Assembly: GCA_044226785.1 (NCBI GenBank)
Contig: JBGAGK010000023.1
Span: forward strand, 1-64,000
Length of the DNA: 64,000 nucleotides
Reading direction: 5' to 3'
Source of the DNA: TMP-86 sp039807285
GTDB taxonomy: Bacteria > Pseudomonadota > Gammaproteobacteria > Steroidobacterales > Steroidobacteraceae
A program made the translations under genes and the position numbers. The notes under the pieces are model-generated. The model was not told the origin of the DNA. It saw only the letters and a list, made by a program, of their open reading frames with translations, and searched no databases. Below, piece after piece: positions 34,643 through 43,483 of the stretch (the stretch's first letter is position 1; each line of letters begins with the position of its first letter).

Positions 34643-34668
34643 CCCCGCCCGGCGTGAACCGGGCGGGG
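34643..34668. terminator. Bidirectional terminator hairpin between the OMP and cupin genes
   Basis: CCCCGCCCGG, a six-base loop and CCGGGCGGGG form a perfect 10-bp G/C stem between two convergent genes. There is no T-tract on either side. Confidence 0.6.
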
Positions 34669-34687
34669 TGCGATCCTTGACGGCTGG

Positions 34688-35245
34688 TTACTTGTCCGAC
34701 ACGGGGTTGAAATCGTTGAGCTTGCGCAGCTCGTCCCGGAGCTTCGGGTCCTTGAGCTGCTCGAGGGTGTAGGCTTCTTCTCGCGCCATGTGCTCTTCGT
34801 AGCCGCCCGGGTTGTAGATCATCAGCATGTGGGCGTTCTTTCCGTCGAGCACTTTCACGCTGTGCACCGTGTTGGCCGGGATGTACACGGCATCACCCGC
34901 GCCCATCACGTGCGTCTCCCCGCCTACGGTCCATTCCACTCGACCGGAGACCACATAGAAGGTCTCGTGATGCGTCTTGTGGAAATGCGGCGGTACAGCG
35001 AAAGTCGGATACCAGATTTCGTCCTGGAAGGTCATCCAGCCCTGACTGTCGGCATTGGAGACCACGACATCCGACTTGGTGGTGCCTTCCTGACGGAAGC
35101 TGGGACGCTTGCCCGAAAAGGAAAAGTGATGGCCTGGCTTGACCGGCAGGTTGTCCGCAAAGCCCGGAGTCAGCGACCCCAGGGCCAGTCCAGCCGCCAG
35201 CAATCCTGCCATGCCCGACATCCGGCGAAAACCATTCGCGTTCAT
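34688..35245 (-). CDS. Exported cupin-domain protein
   Basis: 185 residues from ATG 35245, with GGGGG seven to eleven bases upstream. A signal peptide (about residues 1-30, ending GFADN) directs export. The single cupin barrel shows the metal-binding first motif PPHFHKTHHETFYVVSGRVEW and second motif GDAVYIPANTVHSVKVLDG. It may bind Fe, Mn or Zn and act as a dioxygenase, isomerase or binding protein; nothing in the context decides. It is convergent with the OMP operon and divergent from the Hsp20 gene. Confidence 0.75.
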   Translation of the reverse strand: MNANGFRRMSGMAGLLAAGLALGSLTPGFADNLPVKPGHHFSFSGKRPSFRQEGTTKSDVVVSNADSQGWMTFQDEIWYPTFAVPPHFHKTHHETFYVVSGRVEWTVGGETHVMGAGDAVYIPANTVHSVKVLDGKNAHMLMIYNPGGYEEHMAREEAYTLEQLKDPKLRDELRKLNDFNPVSDK

Positions 35246-35522
35246 GAAATATCCCCCTGTGTCCGTTGGTTTGACCACGCACCATCTACAACCCATTGTC
35301 CATACAAGCGCGCCAAAGGCAAGAAGGGGCTGCGACGCAGAAGGAGCTGCGACGCCTTCCGCTCGCCGCTCATGCGCGAGCGTGTCCATCAGGAGCACAG
35401 GACACTGAACTTCCGGAATCGCGGCAGGTATTAATCCGTATGGCCATGATCCCGATGCGGGTCCAGCATGGCCGCCCGGCCCCAGGGCTGGAAGCAATAG
35501 TCTTGAGCAGGAGGACGAGGCC

Positions 35523-36038
35523 ATGTCAGAAGTTCCACTGAACAATGTAATTCATGCAAAGGATCGCTCGCTGCCGATCTTCAGGGCGATGGATGATCTT
35601 GCGGCGCGCATCCGCAAACGTGCGTACGAGGTATTTTCCGCCCGTGGCTTTTCCGGTGAGCATTCGCTCGACGACTGGCTCGCTGCCGAGCGGGAGCTGT
35701 GCTGCCCGACGGCGGAATTGTCCGAAAGCGGAAAGGAATACTCATTGAGCGTGGCGGTGCCAGGATTCGAGGCCGCCGACATCTCCGTGACGACGACACC
35801 GCGCGAGATCATCGTCCATGCGTCGAAGAAAAGGGATCTGCGCAGCGACCGCAAGAAGGACGACAAGGAAACCTGCTGGTCGGAATTCCAGAGCGACGAG
35901 ATCTACCGGCGTGTCGAACTCGATCAGGAGATCGCGGGCGACAAGGTCTCGGCGACACTCAGGAACGGCCTGCTGGTCATCACCGCAGCGAAGGACGAGA
36001 AGGCCCGGCGCAAGGTACCGGTCGCAGCGGCCGCTTGA
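35523..36038 (+). CDS. Small heat shock protein with N-terminal DUF2934-like segment
   Basis: 171 residues with a strong AGGAGG site ahead of ATG 35523. Residues about 25-62 (ARIRKRAYEVFSARG ... SLDDWLAAEREL) match the short DUF2934 motif, a helix pair ending in a W-x2-AE element. Residues about 65-165 form the alpha-crystallin domain (YSLSVAVPGFEAADISVTTTPREIIVHA, YRRVELDQEI, LRNGLLVITAAK). The Hsp20 part would hold unfolded proteins in oligomers. DUF2934 has no known function and is usually a separate small protein, so the fusion is noteworthy. No CIRCE or clear sigma32 promoter was seen upstream. Confidence 0.85.
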   Translation: MSEVPLNNVIHAKDRSLPIFRAMDDLAARIRKRAYEVFSARGFSGEHSLDDWLAAERELCCPTAELSESGKEYSLSVAVPGFEAADISVTTTPREIIVHASKKRDLRSDRKKDDKETCWSEFQSDEIYRRVELDQEIAGDKVSATLRNGLLVITAAKDEKARRKVPVAAAA

Positions 36039-36066
36039 TCGACAGTCGTCCTCTCATGGATGACAG

Positions 36067-36103
36067 GATGCGTGCCCCGCCTTCCGGCCGGGCACGCATC
36101 TTT
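36067..36103 (+). terminator. Terminator between hsp20 and the YheT-type gene
   Basis: An 11-bp perfect stem (GATGCGTGCCC, 12-base loop, GGGCACGCATC) followed by TTT lies 28 bases after the hsp20 stop and just before the end of the convergent hydrolase gene. Confidence 0.7.
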
Positions 36104-36109
36104 CCCGCA

Positions 36110-37123
36110 TCACGTATGGCCTGACTGGCCGGTCAGGCTTTCATGCACGAACCGGTCGACCCATGCCCTCCCCGAGAGGCTGTCGCGAAACCCGCAATGC
36201 CCGCCATGCCGGGTCACCATCACCGACAGCGCCGGATTCATTGCCAATCGTGACACGTCCCGTGAGGGGATGATGGGATCATCCTGGGACAGCAGGATCC
36301 GGGACGGAACCTTCAAGCCCTGCAATGCGGAACCCGTGATGGCGTAACCCTGGAAATACTCCGCAAGGGTCCGGTATCCGGTGTGCCTGAGCACCAGCTG
36401 CTCGGTCATCGCCGTCAGGGTGTCCAGCTCCGACAGCCGGGTGAAGTCATAATCGTCCGGCCACGCGCGCTGCTTGCGGGTCAGCGAGCGGCGCCACTTG
36501 CGTATGAAATAGCGGCGATACAGGGGAAGCCCGTCCTCCAGGGCCACGAGCGTTACCTGGGGATCCAGCACGGGCGAGACGGCGATGATCCGCGCAAGCA
36601 GGTCCGCGCGCCCTGCCAGCGCAGCTCCCACTCGCAATGCAAAATTTCCGCCCAGCGAGAAACCGATCATGGAGCGCTGATGGCCGGGGTATTGACGGGC
36701 CAGCGCCACTACGGCATCGCGCACCTCGGGCAACAGGCACGAATGGAAAAGTCCGCGGTTCAGGTGGTGGGAATCACCGTGATCACGCAGGTTCAGACGG
36801 AACACATCCATGCCCCGCTCCAGCAGGAATTGTCCGAGCGACAGGACATACATGGAGTCACTGCTCCCCTCCCAGCCATGCAGGATGATGGCAAGCCGGG
36901 CGCGTGACCCGGCGGGGCGCGCCGCAGCAGCCGCGTATCCCAGCAACCGCACGCCATTGCCGCACTCCAGGACCCGCGCGGAACTGTTGCGAATGAGCTG
37001 CGTGCACCGGCGCCGGACACCGGGCCGCCGCAGTGCGATCGAGGGAAGGATGGACTGGAGATGCCGGTTGCGCAGCCAGAAAGGCGGCTGGAAAGAGGGT
37101 TCGGTGTCGATCTCAGCCAGCAC
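36110..37123 (-). CDS. yheT: YheT-family alpha/beta hydrolase
   Basis: 337 residues. The start FQPPFWLRNRHLQSILPS is typical of the YheT/ABHD1-3 family. The hydrolase core shows the oxyanion-loop HGWEGSSDSMY, RLNLRDHGDSHHLNRGLFH, nucleophile elbow GFSLGGN, the Asp in LLSQDDPIIP and the catalytic His in RHGGHCGF. Family members are esterases or phospholipase-like enzymes of uncertain substrate. Its ATG lies 11 bases inside the 3' end of the upstream receiver-domain gene, implying translational coupling. Confidence 0.88.
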   Translation of the reverse strand: MLAEIDTEPSFQPPFWLRNRHLQSILPSIALRRPGVRRRCTQLIRNSSARVLECGNGVRLLGYAAAAARPAGSRARLAIILHGWEGSSDSMYVLSLGQFLLERGMDVFRLNLRDHGDSHHLNRGLFHSCLLPEVRDAVVALARQYPGHQRSMIGFSLGGNFALRVGAALAGRADLLARIIAVSPVLDPQVTLVALEDGLPLYRRYFIRKWRRSLTRKQRAWPDDYDFTRLSELDTLTAMTEQLVLRHTGYRTLAEYFQGYAITGSALQGLKVPSRILLSQDDPIIPSRDVSRLAMNPALSVMVTRHGGHCGFRDSLSGRAWVDRFVHESLTGQSGHT

Positions 37124-38492
37124 TCGGCTCCACCGAAAATTCCACCCGGTTGTTGGCCGCAGCGATCCGGTTCCACTCTGCGGCCGTCACTGACTCGCTG
37201 CGCGGCGGATATGCCGCAGCCGCACGCGTACCCGCACCCTCCACCACGATGGTGATTGCGCCACCACTTCGCTGGCGCGCCCCATTCACGAGATTGGCGA
37301 AAGCCACTGATTGCCGGGGCGAGCCGGCCTGGGATTCCTCGAACGGGTTGCCCACGACATCGCATCGCGTAACCGGGAGCGTGGCGGCGGCCAGCGAATA
37401 GCCCTCGCTCGCGCTGCCGCTGAGACAGAACGTTCCGCTGTAGCTGGTGACGCGCACCTGGCCGTGGAAACCCTGAGCCTCCAGCCTGTTGAGCATGTCG
37501 CGCAGTACGTCCAGTCGGCCGCGGTCCAGCGCGACTTCTCCATACGGTACCGGTTCGGTGCGTACCGTGGCAGCACTTCCCGAGGCACCGCTCACCGGTG
37601 CCCCCAGTCCGGCCGAGGCCAGGGGCGCCGCCGCACTCAGCGAGCTGCCCAGGTCCCTCAGGGCATCGGCCATGTCCTGCTGGCCACGCTTCAGGTCGGC
37701 ATTGGAAGCCTCCAGCGCCGCGATCTGCTCCCTGGGACTGTTGCGCGAGTATTCCGCATACCACATCGCACCGAACAGGACCGCGGCTGCAAGACCGGCC
37801 GCCGCCGCGGCTGCCCAGGGCCAGGGCACACCCGCAGGCCTGGTCAACGGCGGAGGCACATCGACCACCGGCGCCGGCACAGGGGCCAGATCACGCACAT
37901 CGCTGATGATGCGCTTGGCGAAACTGTCGAGGCTCGCCACCACGAAGCGGCGCAGATCCACGCCCTGATCCTTGATCGCCTGCTCCAGCCTGCGAAAATG
38001 TTCCGCGCCCGCCGCATTGTCCGGCCGTTGTGCTTCCGGAATGCGTGCCACCCCTGAAGCAGGATCGACTTCCACCGGCTCCAGTGCCGGGGCCGACCAG
38101 TCGCGGCGATCGGGCAGCAGTTTCAGCTCATAAAGGACCTTGGATACGTCCACGGGCCGAACCTGCTTGGGCAGGACGCCCATCGCTCCCAGAGCACGCG
38201 CCTGCCCGACATACAGCTCGCCTTCCTGCGAGGTATACATCATGATGGGTATCGTAGCCGTCTGCGGATTGCCCTTGATCGCCTGCACGGCCTGCAGGCC
38301 GTCCATGCCCGGCATCAGGTGATCCATGAAGATCGCATCCGGCCGATGCAGCTGCAGATACTGGATGGCCGCCTCAGCCGACTCCGAAGTGTCGACCTCG
38401 ATGTCATACTTCTCCAGCATGCGGGAAAGCACGACCCGCGCGGACCTGGAATCGTCGACAATCAACGCTCGCTTGCGGGCCATGGCAGTCAT
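37113..38492 (-). CDS. Receiver domain - transmembrane - periplasmic domain protein
   Basis: 459 residues with an unusual order. Residues 8-125 are a canonical receiver domain (phospho-acceptor Asp57 in IFMDHLMPGMDG, Thr87 and Lys109 conserved). Residues about 130-222 are a Pro-rich linker with a helical part. About 223-248 is one membrane segment (AAAAAAGLAAAVLFGAMWYA), followed by a short coiled coil (REQIAALEASNADLKRGQQD). A C-terminal domain (about 320-459) contains NRVEFSVEP at its end, faintly OmpA-like. The receiver would lie in the cytoplasm and the last domain in the periplasm, so the protein could carry a phosphorylation signal outward. No kinase is adjacent. It is coupled to the YheT-type hydrolase. 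Confidence 0.75.
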   Translation of the reverse strand: MTAMARKRALIVDDSRSARVVLSRMLEKYDIEVDTSESAEAAIQYLQLHRPDAIFMDHLMPGMDGLQAVQAIKGNPQTATIPIMMYTSQEGELYVGQARALGAMGVLPKQVRPVDVSKVLYELKLLPDRRDWSAPALEPVEVDPASGVARIPEAQRPDNAAGAEHFRRLEQAIKDQGVDLRRFVVASLDSFAKRIISDVRDLAPVPAPVVDVPPPLTRPAGVPWPWAAAAAAGLAAAVLFGAMWYAEYSRNSPREQIAALEASNADLKRGQQDMADALRDLGSSLSAAAPLASAGLGAPVSGASGSAATVRTEPVPYGEVALDRGRLDVLRDMLNRLEAQGFHGQVRVTSYSGTFCLSGSASEGYSLAAATLPVTRCDVVGNPFEESQAGSPRQSVAFANLVNGARQRSGGAITIVVEGAGTRAAAAYPPRSESVTAAEWNRIAAANNRVEFSVEPSAG

Positions 38493-38565
38493 CTTACAGT
38501 ACCGTCCTGTCGCGCCGGGTCCAGTGATCCGGGAAACTCCGGCTTGAACATGCTATTTAATCACG

Positions 38566-40476
38566 ATGAACAATAGGACCCTCTGGCAACGCTACCGCCC
38601 GGTACTGGCCCTGGCGGCGCTTTATATCGCATTTGGCCTGTTGCTGCGAGTCGTCCTGTGGTGGTCCTTCGGCCGCAGCGAGGATGTCACCGCATGGGCG
38701 CTGATCTGGATCCTGCCTGCCGGAGTGGCCGCAGATGCGATGCAGGCGCTGTATCTGCTGTTCCCGTTGTCGCTGTACATCCTCCTCCTGCCCGACCGAT
38801 GGTACCGGTCACGTCTGAACCACTGGGTGATGCTGGTTGGCTGCACGCTCACCATTTTCGGATTCCTGTACCTGCTGCCCACCGAATTCTATTTTTTCGA
38901 GGAATTCGATGCGCGCTTCAACCTGGTCGCCGTCGATTACCTCATGTACCCGACCGAAGTCTTCACGGATATCTGGGAAGCCTACCCGGTGCTGACATTC
39001 GTGATCCTCGCCGCGATCCTAGCGCTGATCATCACCTGGGTGATGCGTCGCCAGATGGCGACGGTCTCCGTTGAGTCGCTACCGATCCGTGCGCGGTCCG
39101 GCCCCTGGCTGGCGCATGCGACGCTGCTTGGTGTGGCCATCGCCTTCGTTCCAGCCAATTTCCTGGCAGGTTCGACCAACCGCGTTGCAAACGAGCTGGC
39201 GCAGAACGGCGACGCCACTTTCTTTCGCGCCGCCCGCACCAGTGAACTGGACTATCACGACTACTACCGCACGGCGGATCCGAAAGCCAATTTCGATCTG
39301 CTGACGCGACAGCTGGGCGGCGGCGGCGGACACTTCACCCGTCTGGCCGAAGGGCGGCTCGATCGTCATTTCGATGCCAACCCGGCGGGCCTGGGCAAGC
39401 TGAATGTGATCATCGTGATGGGCGAGTCCTTTGGCGCGGAATTCAGCAAGCTCTACGGCTACCCGCAGGACCTGATGCCGAATTTCGACCGCTATGCCCG
39501 GCAGGGCATCTGGTTCAGCCATGCCTACTCATCCGGCACGCGCACGGTGCGGGGTCTGGAGGCGATCACCAGTTCCTTCCCGCCCACGCCCGGCGATTCG
39601 ATCGTGCGCCGCCCGGGAAATGGCGATATCGCCACCCTGGGCAAGGTGCTGCGGCAGGCCGGCTATCACACCTCGTTCCTGTACGGCGGCTATGGCTACT
39701 TCGACAACATGAACGCCTTCTTCGCAGCGAACGGCTATCAGGTGCTGGATCGCAATGACATCAGCAAGGTACGGTTCGAGAACATCTGGGGGGTCAGCGA
39801 TGAAGATCTGTTCGACCGGGCCCTCACGCACTTCGACCAGCTGTCGACCCAGGGCAAGCCCTTCATGGCCCAGATCATGACCACGTCGAACCACAAACCC
39901 TTCACGTTTCGCGCAGGTGTACCCGGCGTACCGCCCGCCGGCGGCGGACGTGCTGCGGGCGTGCGCTATGCCGACTACGCGCTGGGCCACTTCCTGGACC
40001 AGGCGCAGCATCATGCCTGGTTCAAGGACACAGTATTCGTGGTGGTGGCGGACCACGGTGCACGGGTGTATGGCAAGGTGGAAATACCGCTCAAGACCTA
40101 TGAAATCCCGTTGATGATCTGGTCGCCTTCGCACATCAGACCGCAACAGGTCGACGTGCTCACCGGACAGATCGACATTGCGCCAACGCTGCTGGGGTTG
40201 CTCGGCCTGCCCTACACGGCACCCTTCTTCGGCCAGAACGTACTCGCCCCTGACCCGGGGCCGCGCATCGCGTTGTTCAACCACAACTACGACATTGCCC
40301 TGTACCGGGATGGCCGGATGGTGGTGCTGGGCCTGCAGAAGAAATCCACCACCTATCTGTACGACAAGGCTCACAACGCATTCACGCTGACGCGGCGCGA
40401 TCCGGATCTCGAGGCTCTGGCCATCGCCTATTTCCAGACGGCCTTCGAACAATTCCATGCCCATACCTACGAGTAA
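38566..40476 (+). CDS. LtaS/MdoB-type phosphoglycerol transferase (sulfatase superfamily)
   Basis: 636 residues. Four to five membrane segments (about residues 12-200) anchor a periplasmic sulfatase-fold domain. It begins NVIIVMGESFGAEFSKLYGYPQDLMPNFDRYARQG with the first metal site. The catalytic threonine region SSGTRTVRGLEAITSSFPP (Thr325/Thr327) follows, then TTSNHKPFTF and VVADHGARVYG with the remaining metal ligands. The family moves phosphoglycerol from phosphatidylglycerol, onto periplasmic glucans in Gram-negatives (OpgB/MdoB) or onto lipoteichoic acid in Gram-positives. In this organism glucan modification is more likely. No opgG/opgH lies nearby. Confidence 0.88.
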   Translation: MNNRTLWQRYRPVLALAALYIAFGLLLRVVLWWSFGRSEDVTAWALIWILPAGVAADAMQALYLLFPLSLYILLLPDRWYRSRLNHWVMLVGCTLTIFGFLYLLPTEFYFFEEFDARFNLVAVDYLMYPTEVFTDIWEAYPVLTFVILAAILALIITWVMRRQMATVSVESLPIRARSGPWLAHATLLGVAIAFVPANFLAGSTNRVANELAQNGDATFFRAARTSELDYHDYYRTADPKANFDLLTRQLGGGGGHFTRLAEGRLDRHFDANPAGLGKLNVIIVMGESFGAEFSKLYGYPQDLMPNFDRYARQGIWFSHAYSSGTRTVRGLEAITSSFPPTPGDSIVRRPGNGDIATLGKVLRQAGYHTSFLYGGYGYFDNMNAFFAANGYQVLDRNDISKVRFENIWGVSDEDLFDRALTHFDQLSTQGKPFMAQIMTTSNHKPFTFRAGVPGVPPAGGGRAAGVRYADYALGHFLDQAQHHAWFKDTVFVVVADHGARVYGKVEIPLKTYEIPLMIWSPSHIRPQQVDVLTGQIDIAPTLLGLLGLPYTAPFFGQNVLAPDPGPRIALFNHNYDIALYRDGRMVVLGLQKKSTTYLYDKAHNAFTLTRRDPDLEALAIAYFQTAFEQFHAHTYE

Positions 40477-40516
40477 GGCCGGACTCATGACCATTCGCAT
40501 GGCGTAGGCCCGTCTG

Positions 40517-42622
40517 ATGCGTCCAAGCATCCGCAATGCCTGCTCCATCCTCGGCTCCTGCGCCGCGTTGCTCGTCGGCTCGCAGGGTCGCGCCATCGAT
40601 GCCATGGATCTGAAAATCGACCGGCTGACCGAGGCAGGCATCAGGGCCGATGGCATCTCGATCTCGCTCCACGTTCCGGATCAGCATCACGCAACCGCGA
40701 CGCTGCACATCGCCTCTGCCACCCTGGGCGGAGGAATGGGCCCGCTGCGCAATCTCGTGGTGGAATGTCGAACCCTGGTCGCGCGGGACTTCATCTACCG
40801 CTGCGAAGGGGCACGCATTACCGGCCAGTTCGCGCAGGCCGGGCGACAGGAAGCCACCGGACGACTGGAATGGAACCAGCGAACCCGGCACCTCAAGTTC
40901 ACCACGGCGGGCTGGCAACTTGCGGGGGGCAGGCTCGATGTGGAGGGGCAATGGCGCGAAGGCAGCTGGCAGGTCCATGCCCGGGGCGGATCGCTCGATC
41001 TTGCGCGTCTGGCGCAGGTCCCTGGCCATCGACTGCCGGACCTGTCCGGCTGGAGTATCGCCGGCCAGCTTGCCAGCGTGGACATGCAGGCTTCCAGCAC
41101 CCGCCATGACACCGCACTGTCGATCCATGCACGCATCGAAGGCGTGAACATCGGCAATCCGGACGGCACCATCGCCACCGATCAGCTCGCGGCGCAGTTC
41201 AGTGTCGATGCACATCAGCTGACCGACGGCTGGCGCTTCGCATCCACGATCCAGTCGACCCACGGCGAGGCGCTTGGCGGTCGCTGGTACTGGGATTTCA
41301 CCCGCCAGCCGCTGGATCTGGGGGCGAGCGGTGTGGCGGGTGCAGAAGGGCTTCGGCTGGAGCAGGCGCGCTGGCAGCTGGGCACCTTCATGCGCGCATC
41401 CGCGCAGGCAGAGGCGGGCTTTGCAAAGGGATTCCGGATCCATGCGCTGACCCTGAACATCACCGATCTGGACATGGCTTCGTTGCCCGTCCAGACCCGC
41501 GACGGGCTGCTGGCTGGCAGCCCGGTGCCCCAGCTCCAGGGTGCCGGGCATGTCAGCGGGACCCTTGAGATCCGGGATGATGAACCGGCGGCCGCCGACC
41601 TGACCCTCAACGGACTCACGCTCGAGGACCGCCGGGCGCGGCTGGGTATGGATTCGCTCAGCGGCCGGATTCGCTGGGATGATCTTTCGCGGCGAAAGCA
41701 GGCTCTTGAAACCGGCGACGCCGTCCGCTCCACGCTGTCGTGGAAATCCGGGCTCCTGTATGGCGTGCCCGTCGGTGCCGCGGACCTGCAATTCACCACC
41801 GCCAGCCGGGATTTCCGGCTGCTGGGAAATGCCCGGATCCCGATCCTGGATGGCGGCCTTGACATTCGCGTGCTCCAGCTCCGGCGCATGGGTGATCCGG
41901 CGATGTCGATCCGCTTCGACGCCACGCTCGACCCGATCAGCGTCGCCGAGATGTGCAAGGCCCTCGGCTGGCCGCAGTTCGCCGGAAAGTTGTCGGGCCG
42001 CATTCCCGACCTCACCCTGGAATCGGGCATGCTGACGTTGGGCGGCGCGCTGCAGGCCTCGGTGTTCGACGGCTCGCTGGTGGTCCGTGACCTCAGGCTC
42101 AGCGATGCCCTCGGCGCCCGTCCGCGCCTGTTGGCCGATGTGGAGTTTTCACGCCTGGACCTCGAAGAGATCACCAGCGCATTCGACGTTGGAAACATCA
42201 CCGGGCGACTGGACGGGCGCATCAGCGGACTGGAGCTGGTGGGTTGGGCGCCGGTGGCATTCGATGCGCATCTTTACTCCACTCCGGGAGATCACGGCCG
42301 CCGGCGCATCAGCCAGCGAGCCGTGCAGAACATCTCCAGCATCGGCGGCGGCATCGGAGCCACCGCTGCCCTGCAACGCAGTGCCTTGCGCTTCTTCAAG
42401 GATTTCAGTTACGACCGTATCGGCATCTCCTGCCAACTGAAGAACGACACCTGCCTGATGGGCGGTGTGGAACCGCATCCGCCAGGGTACTACCTGGTCA
42501 AGGGTCGTGGCCTGCCGCGCATCGATGTCATCGGCAACTCGCGGCGGGTGGACTGGCGGCGTCTCGTGGCAACCCTGAAAGAGCTTCCCGAATCACAGGC
42601 CACCATCGGCAGGCCGCCTTGA
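40517..42622 (+). CDS. YdbH-like periplasmic AsmA-type protein
   Basis: 701 residues with a probable signal peptide or anchor (about residues 1-26). The body is made of long beta-strand repeats of the AsmA/TamB style (GRLEWNQRTRHLKFTTAGWQ, AGAEGLRLEQARWQLGTF, SGRIPDLTLESGMLTLGG). The C-terminal block (RRISQRAVQNISSIGGGIGATAALQRSALRFFKDFSYDRIGI) resembles the dicarboxylate-transport-like domain of YdbH. YdbH, TamB and YhdP act redundantly in phospholipid transport to the outer membrane in E. coli. The next gene is a DUF1318 lipoprotein, matching the ydbH-ynbE-ydbL order, which supports the call. tamB also occurs, at 51.9 kb. Confidence 0.7.
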   Translation: MRPSIRNACSILGSCAALLVGSQGRAIDAMDLKIDRLTEAGIRADGISISLHVPDQHHATATLHIASATLGGGMGPLRNLVVECRTLVARDFIYRCEGARITGQFAQAGRQEATGRLEWNQRTRHLKFTTAGWQLAGGRLDVEGQWREGSWQVHARGGSLDLARLAQVPGHRLPDLSGWSIAGQLASVDMQASSTRHDTALSIHARIEGVNIGNPDGTIATDQLAAQFSVDAHQLTDGWRFASTIQSTHGEALGGRWYWDFTRQPLDLGASGVAGAEGLRLEQARWQLGTFMRASAQAEAGFAKGFRIHALTLNITDLDMASLPVQTRDGLLAGSPVPQLQGAGHVSGTLEIRDDEPAAADLTLNGLTLEDRRARLGMDSLSGRIRWDDLSRRKQALETGDAVRSTLSWKSGLLYGVPVGAADLQFTTASRDFRLLGNARIPILDGGLDIRVLQLRRMGDPAMSIRFDATLDPISVAEMCKALGWPQFAGKLSGRIPDLTLESGMLTLGGALQASVFDGSLVVRDLRLSDALGARPRLLADVEFSRLDLEEITSAFDVGNITGRLDGRISGLELVGWAPVAFDAHLYSTPGDHGRRRISQRAVQNISSIGGGIGATAALQRSALRFFKDFSYDRIGISCQLKNDTCLMGGVEPHPPGYYLVKGRGLPRIDVIGNSRRVDWRRLVATLKELPESQATIGRPP

Positions 42623-42745
42623 GTTCCCGCATGGCCCTGAAAGGCCGGCAATCTTGACTTTCGCCACCCAAAACGTTCAGTTTGCGTTCATGACCCCGGC
42701 AGCATCATGCTCCAGGGGTGCCGTGTCGAACACCAGGAGCGATTC

Positions 42746-43402
42746 ATGAAGAAAGCCGTGCTGTTTCCCTGCGTCCTGCTCGCGGCAGTCCTGGCCGCGT
42801 GCGTCACCATCAATGTGTATTTTCCCGAGGCCGCAGCGGAGAAAGCCGCTGACCGCATCATCGGCGACGTGATCGGCAAGTCGACGGACGCGGCACCCGC
42901 CAGCAAGCCCGGGACCGGCACCCCGCAGGGCCCCACCGGTGCGGACCTGCGTTCCAGCGACCCGACCACATTTGCCGCGCACAGCATGCGCCTGCTGGCA
43001 TCGGGCCTGGACCGGGTGCTCAGCCTGGCCGTCTCACCCGCGCAAGCTGCGACACCGGACCTCGATGTCTCCTCGGCCGCGATCCGCCAGATCACCGACT
43101 CGATGAAGGTCCGCCACGAGCAGCTGGCCCGGTACTACGATTCGGGCGCCATCGGTTATACGGCCGACGGGCTGGTGGCGATCCGTGACGCCAACCTCAT
43201 CCCGCTGGCCGAGCGCAATTCGGTGCGCAATGCCGTCGCGGACGAAAACCGCGACCGGACTTCGTTGTACACGGAGATCGCACGAGCCAATGGCCACCCC
43301 GAGTGGGCGGCCGACATCCGCGCCACTTTCGCCAAGCGCTGGGTGGCCAATGCAAAGCCGGGCTGGTATTACGACGACGGCAGCGGCTGGAAGCGCAAGT
43401 AG
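42746..43402 (+). CDS. DUF1318 (YdbL-like) lipoprotein with YnbE-like N-terminus
   Basis: 218 residues from ATG 42746, preceded by CAGGAG. The lipobox LAAC places the lipidated Cys at 19, directly followed by VTINVYFPEAAAEKAADRII, a segment comparable to the mature part of YnbE. After a Pro/Gly linker the DUF1318 region follows: IRQITDSMKVRHEQLARYYDSGAIGYTADGLVAIRDANLIPLAERNSVRNAVADEN. In E. coli YnbE is a lipoprotein partner of YdbH and YdbL is a periplasmic modulator; here both may be one polypeptide. The ydbH-like gene ends 123 bases upstream. Confidence 0.72.
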   Translation: MKKAVLFPCVLLAAVLAACVTINVYFPEAAAEKAADRIIGDVIGKSTDAAPASKPGTGTPQGPTGADLRSSDPTTFAAHSMRLLASGLDRVLSLAVSPAQAATPDLDVSSAAIRQITDSMKVRHEQLARYYDSGAIGYTADGLVAIRDANLIPLAERNSVRNAVADENRDRTSLYTEIARANGHPEWAADIRATFAKRWVANAKPGWYYDDGSGWKRK

Positions 43403-43483
43403 CCGCGGCAGCCGGAATTCGAGCGGACGCAGCGCAGATCCGGCGGCACGCCGCATCCGCGCAGTGCCCGTGCGCAGATGCGA

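Noticed and set aside
35400..35522. Sigma32-type promoter upstream of the Hsp20 gene
   Set aside because: A CTTGAG near 35502 is too close to the start codon and no CCCCAT-like -10 follows at the right distance.
40382..41791. 469-codon open frame antisense to the YdbH-like gene
   Set aside because: The sense strand has signal peptide, beta-repeat pattern and operon context; the antisense frame has none.
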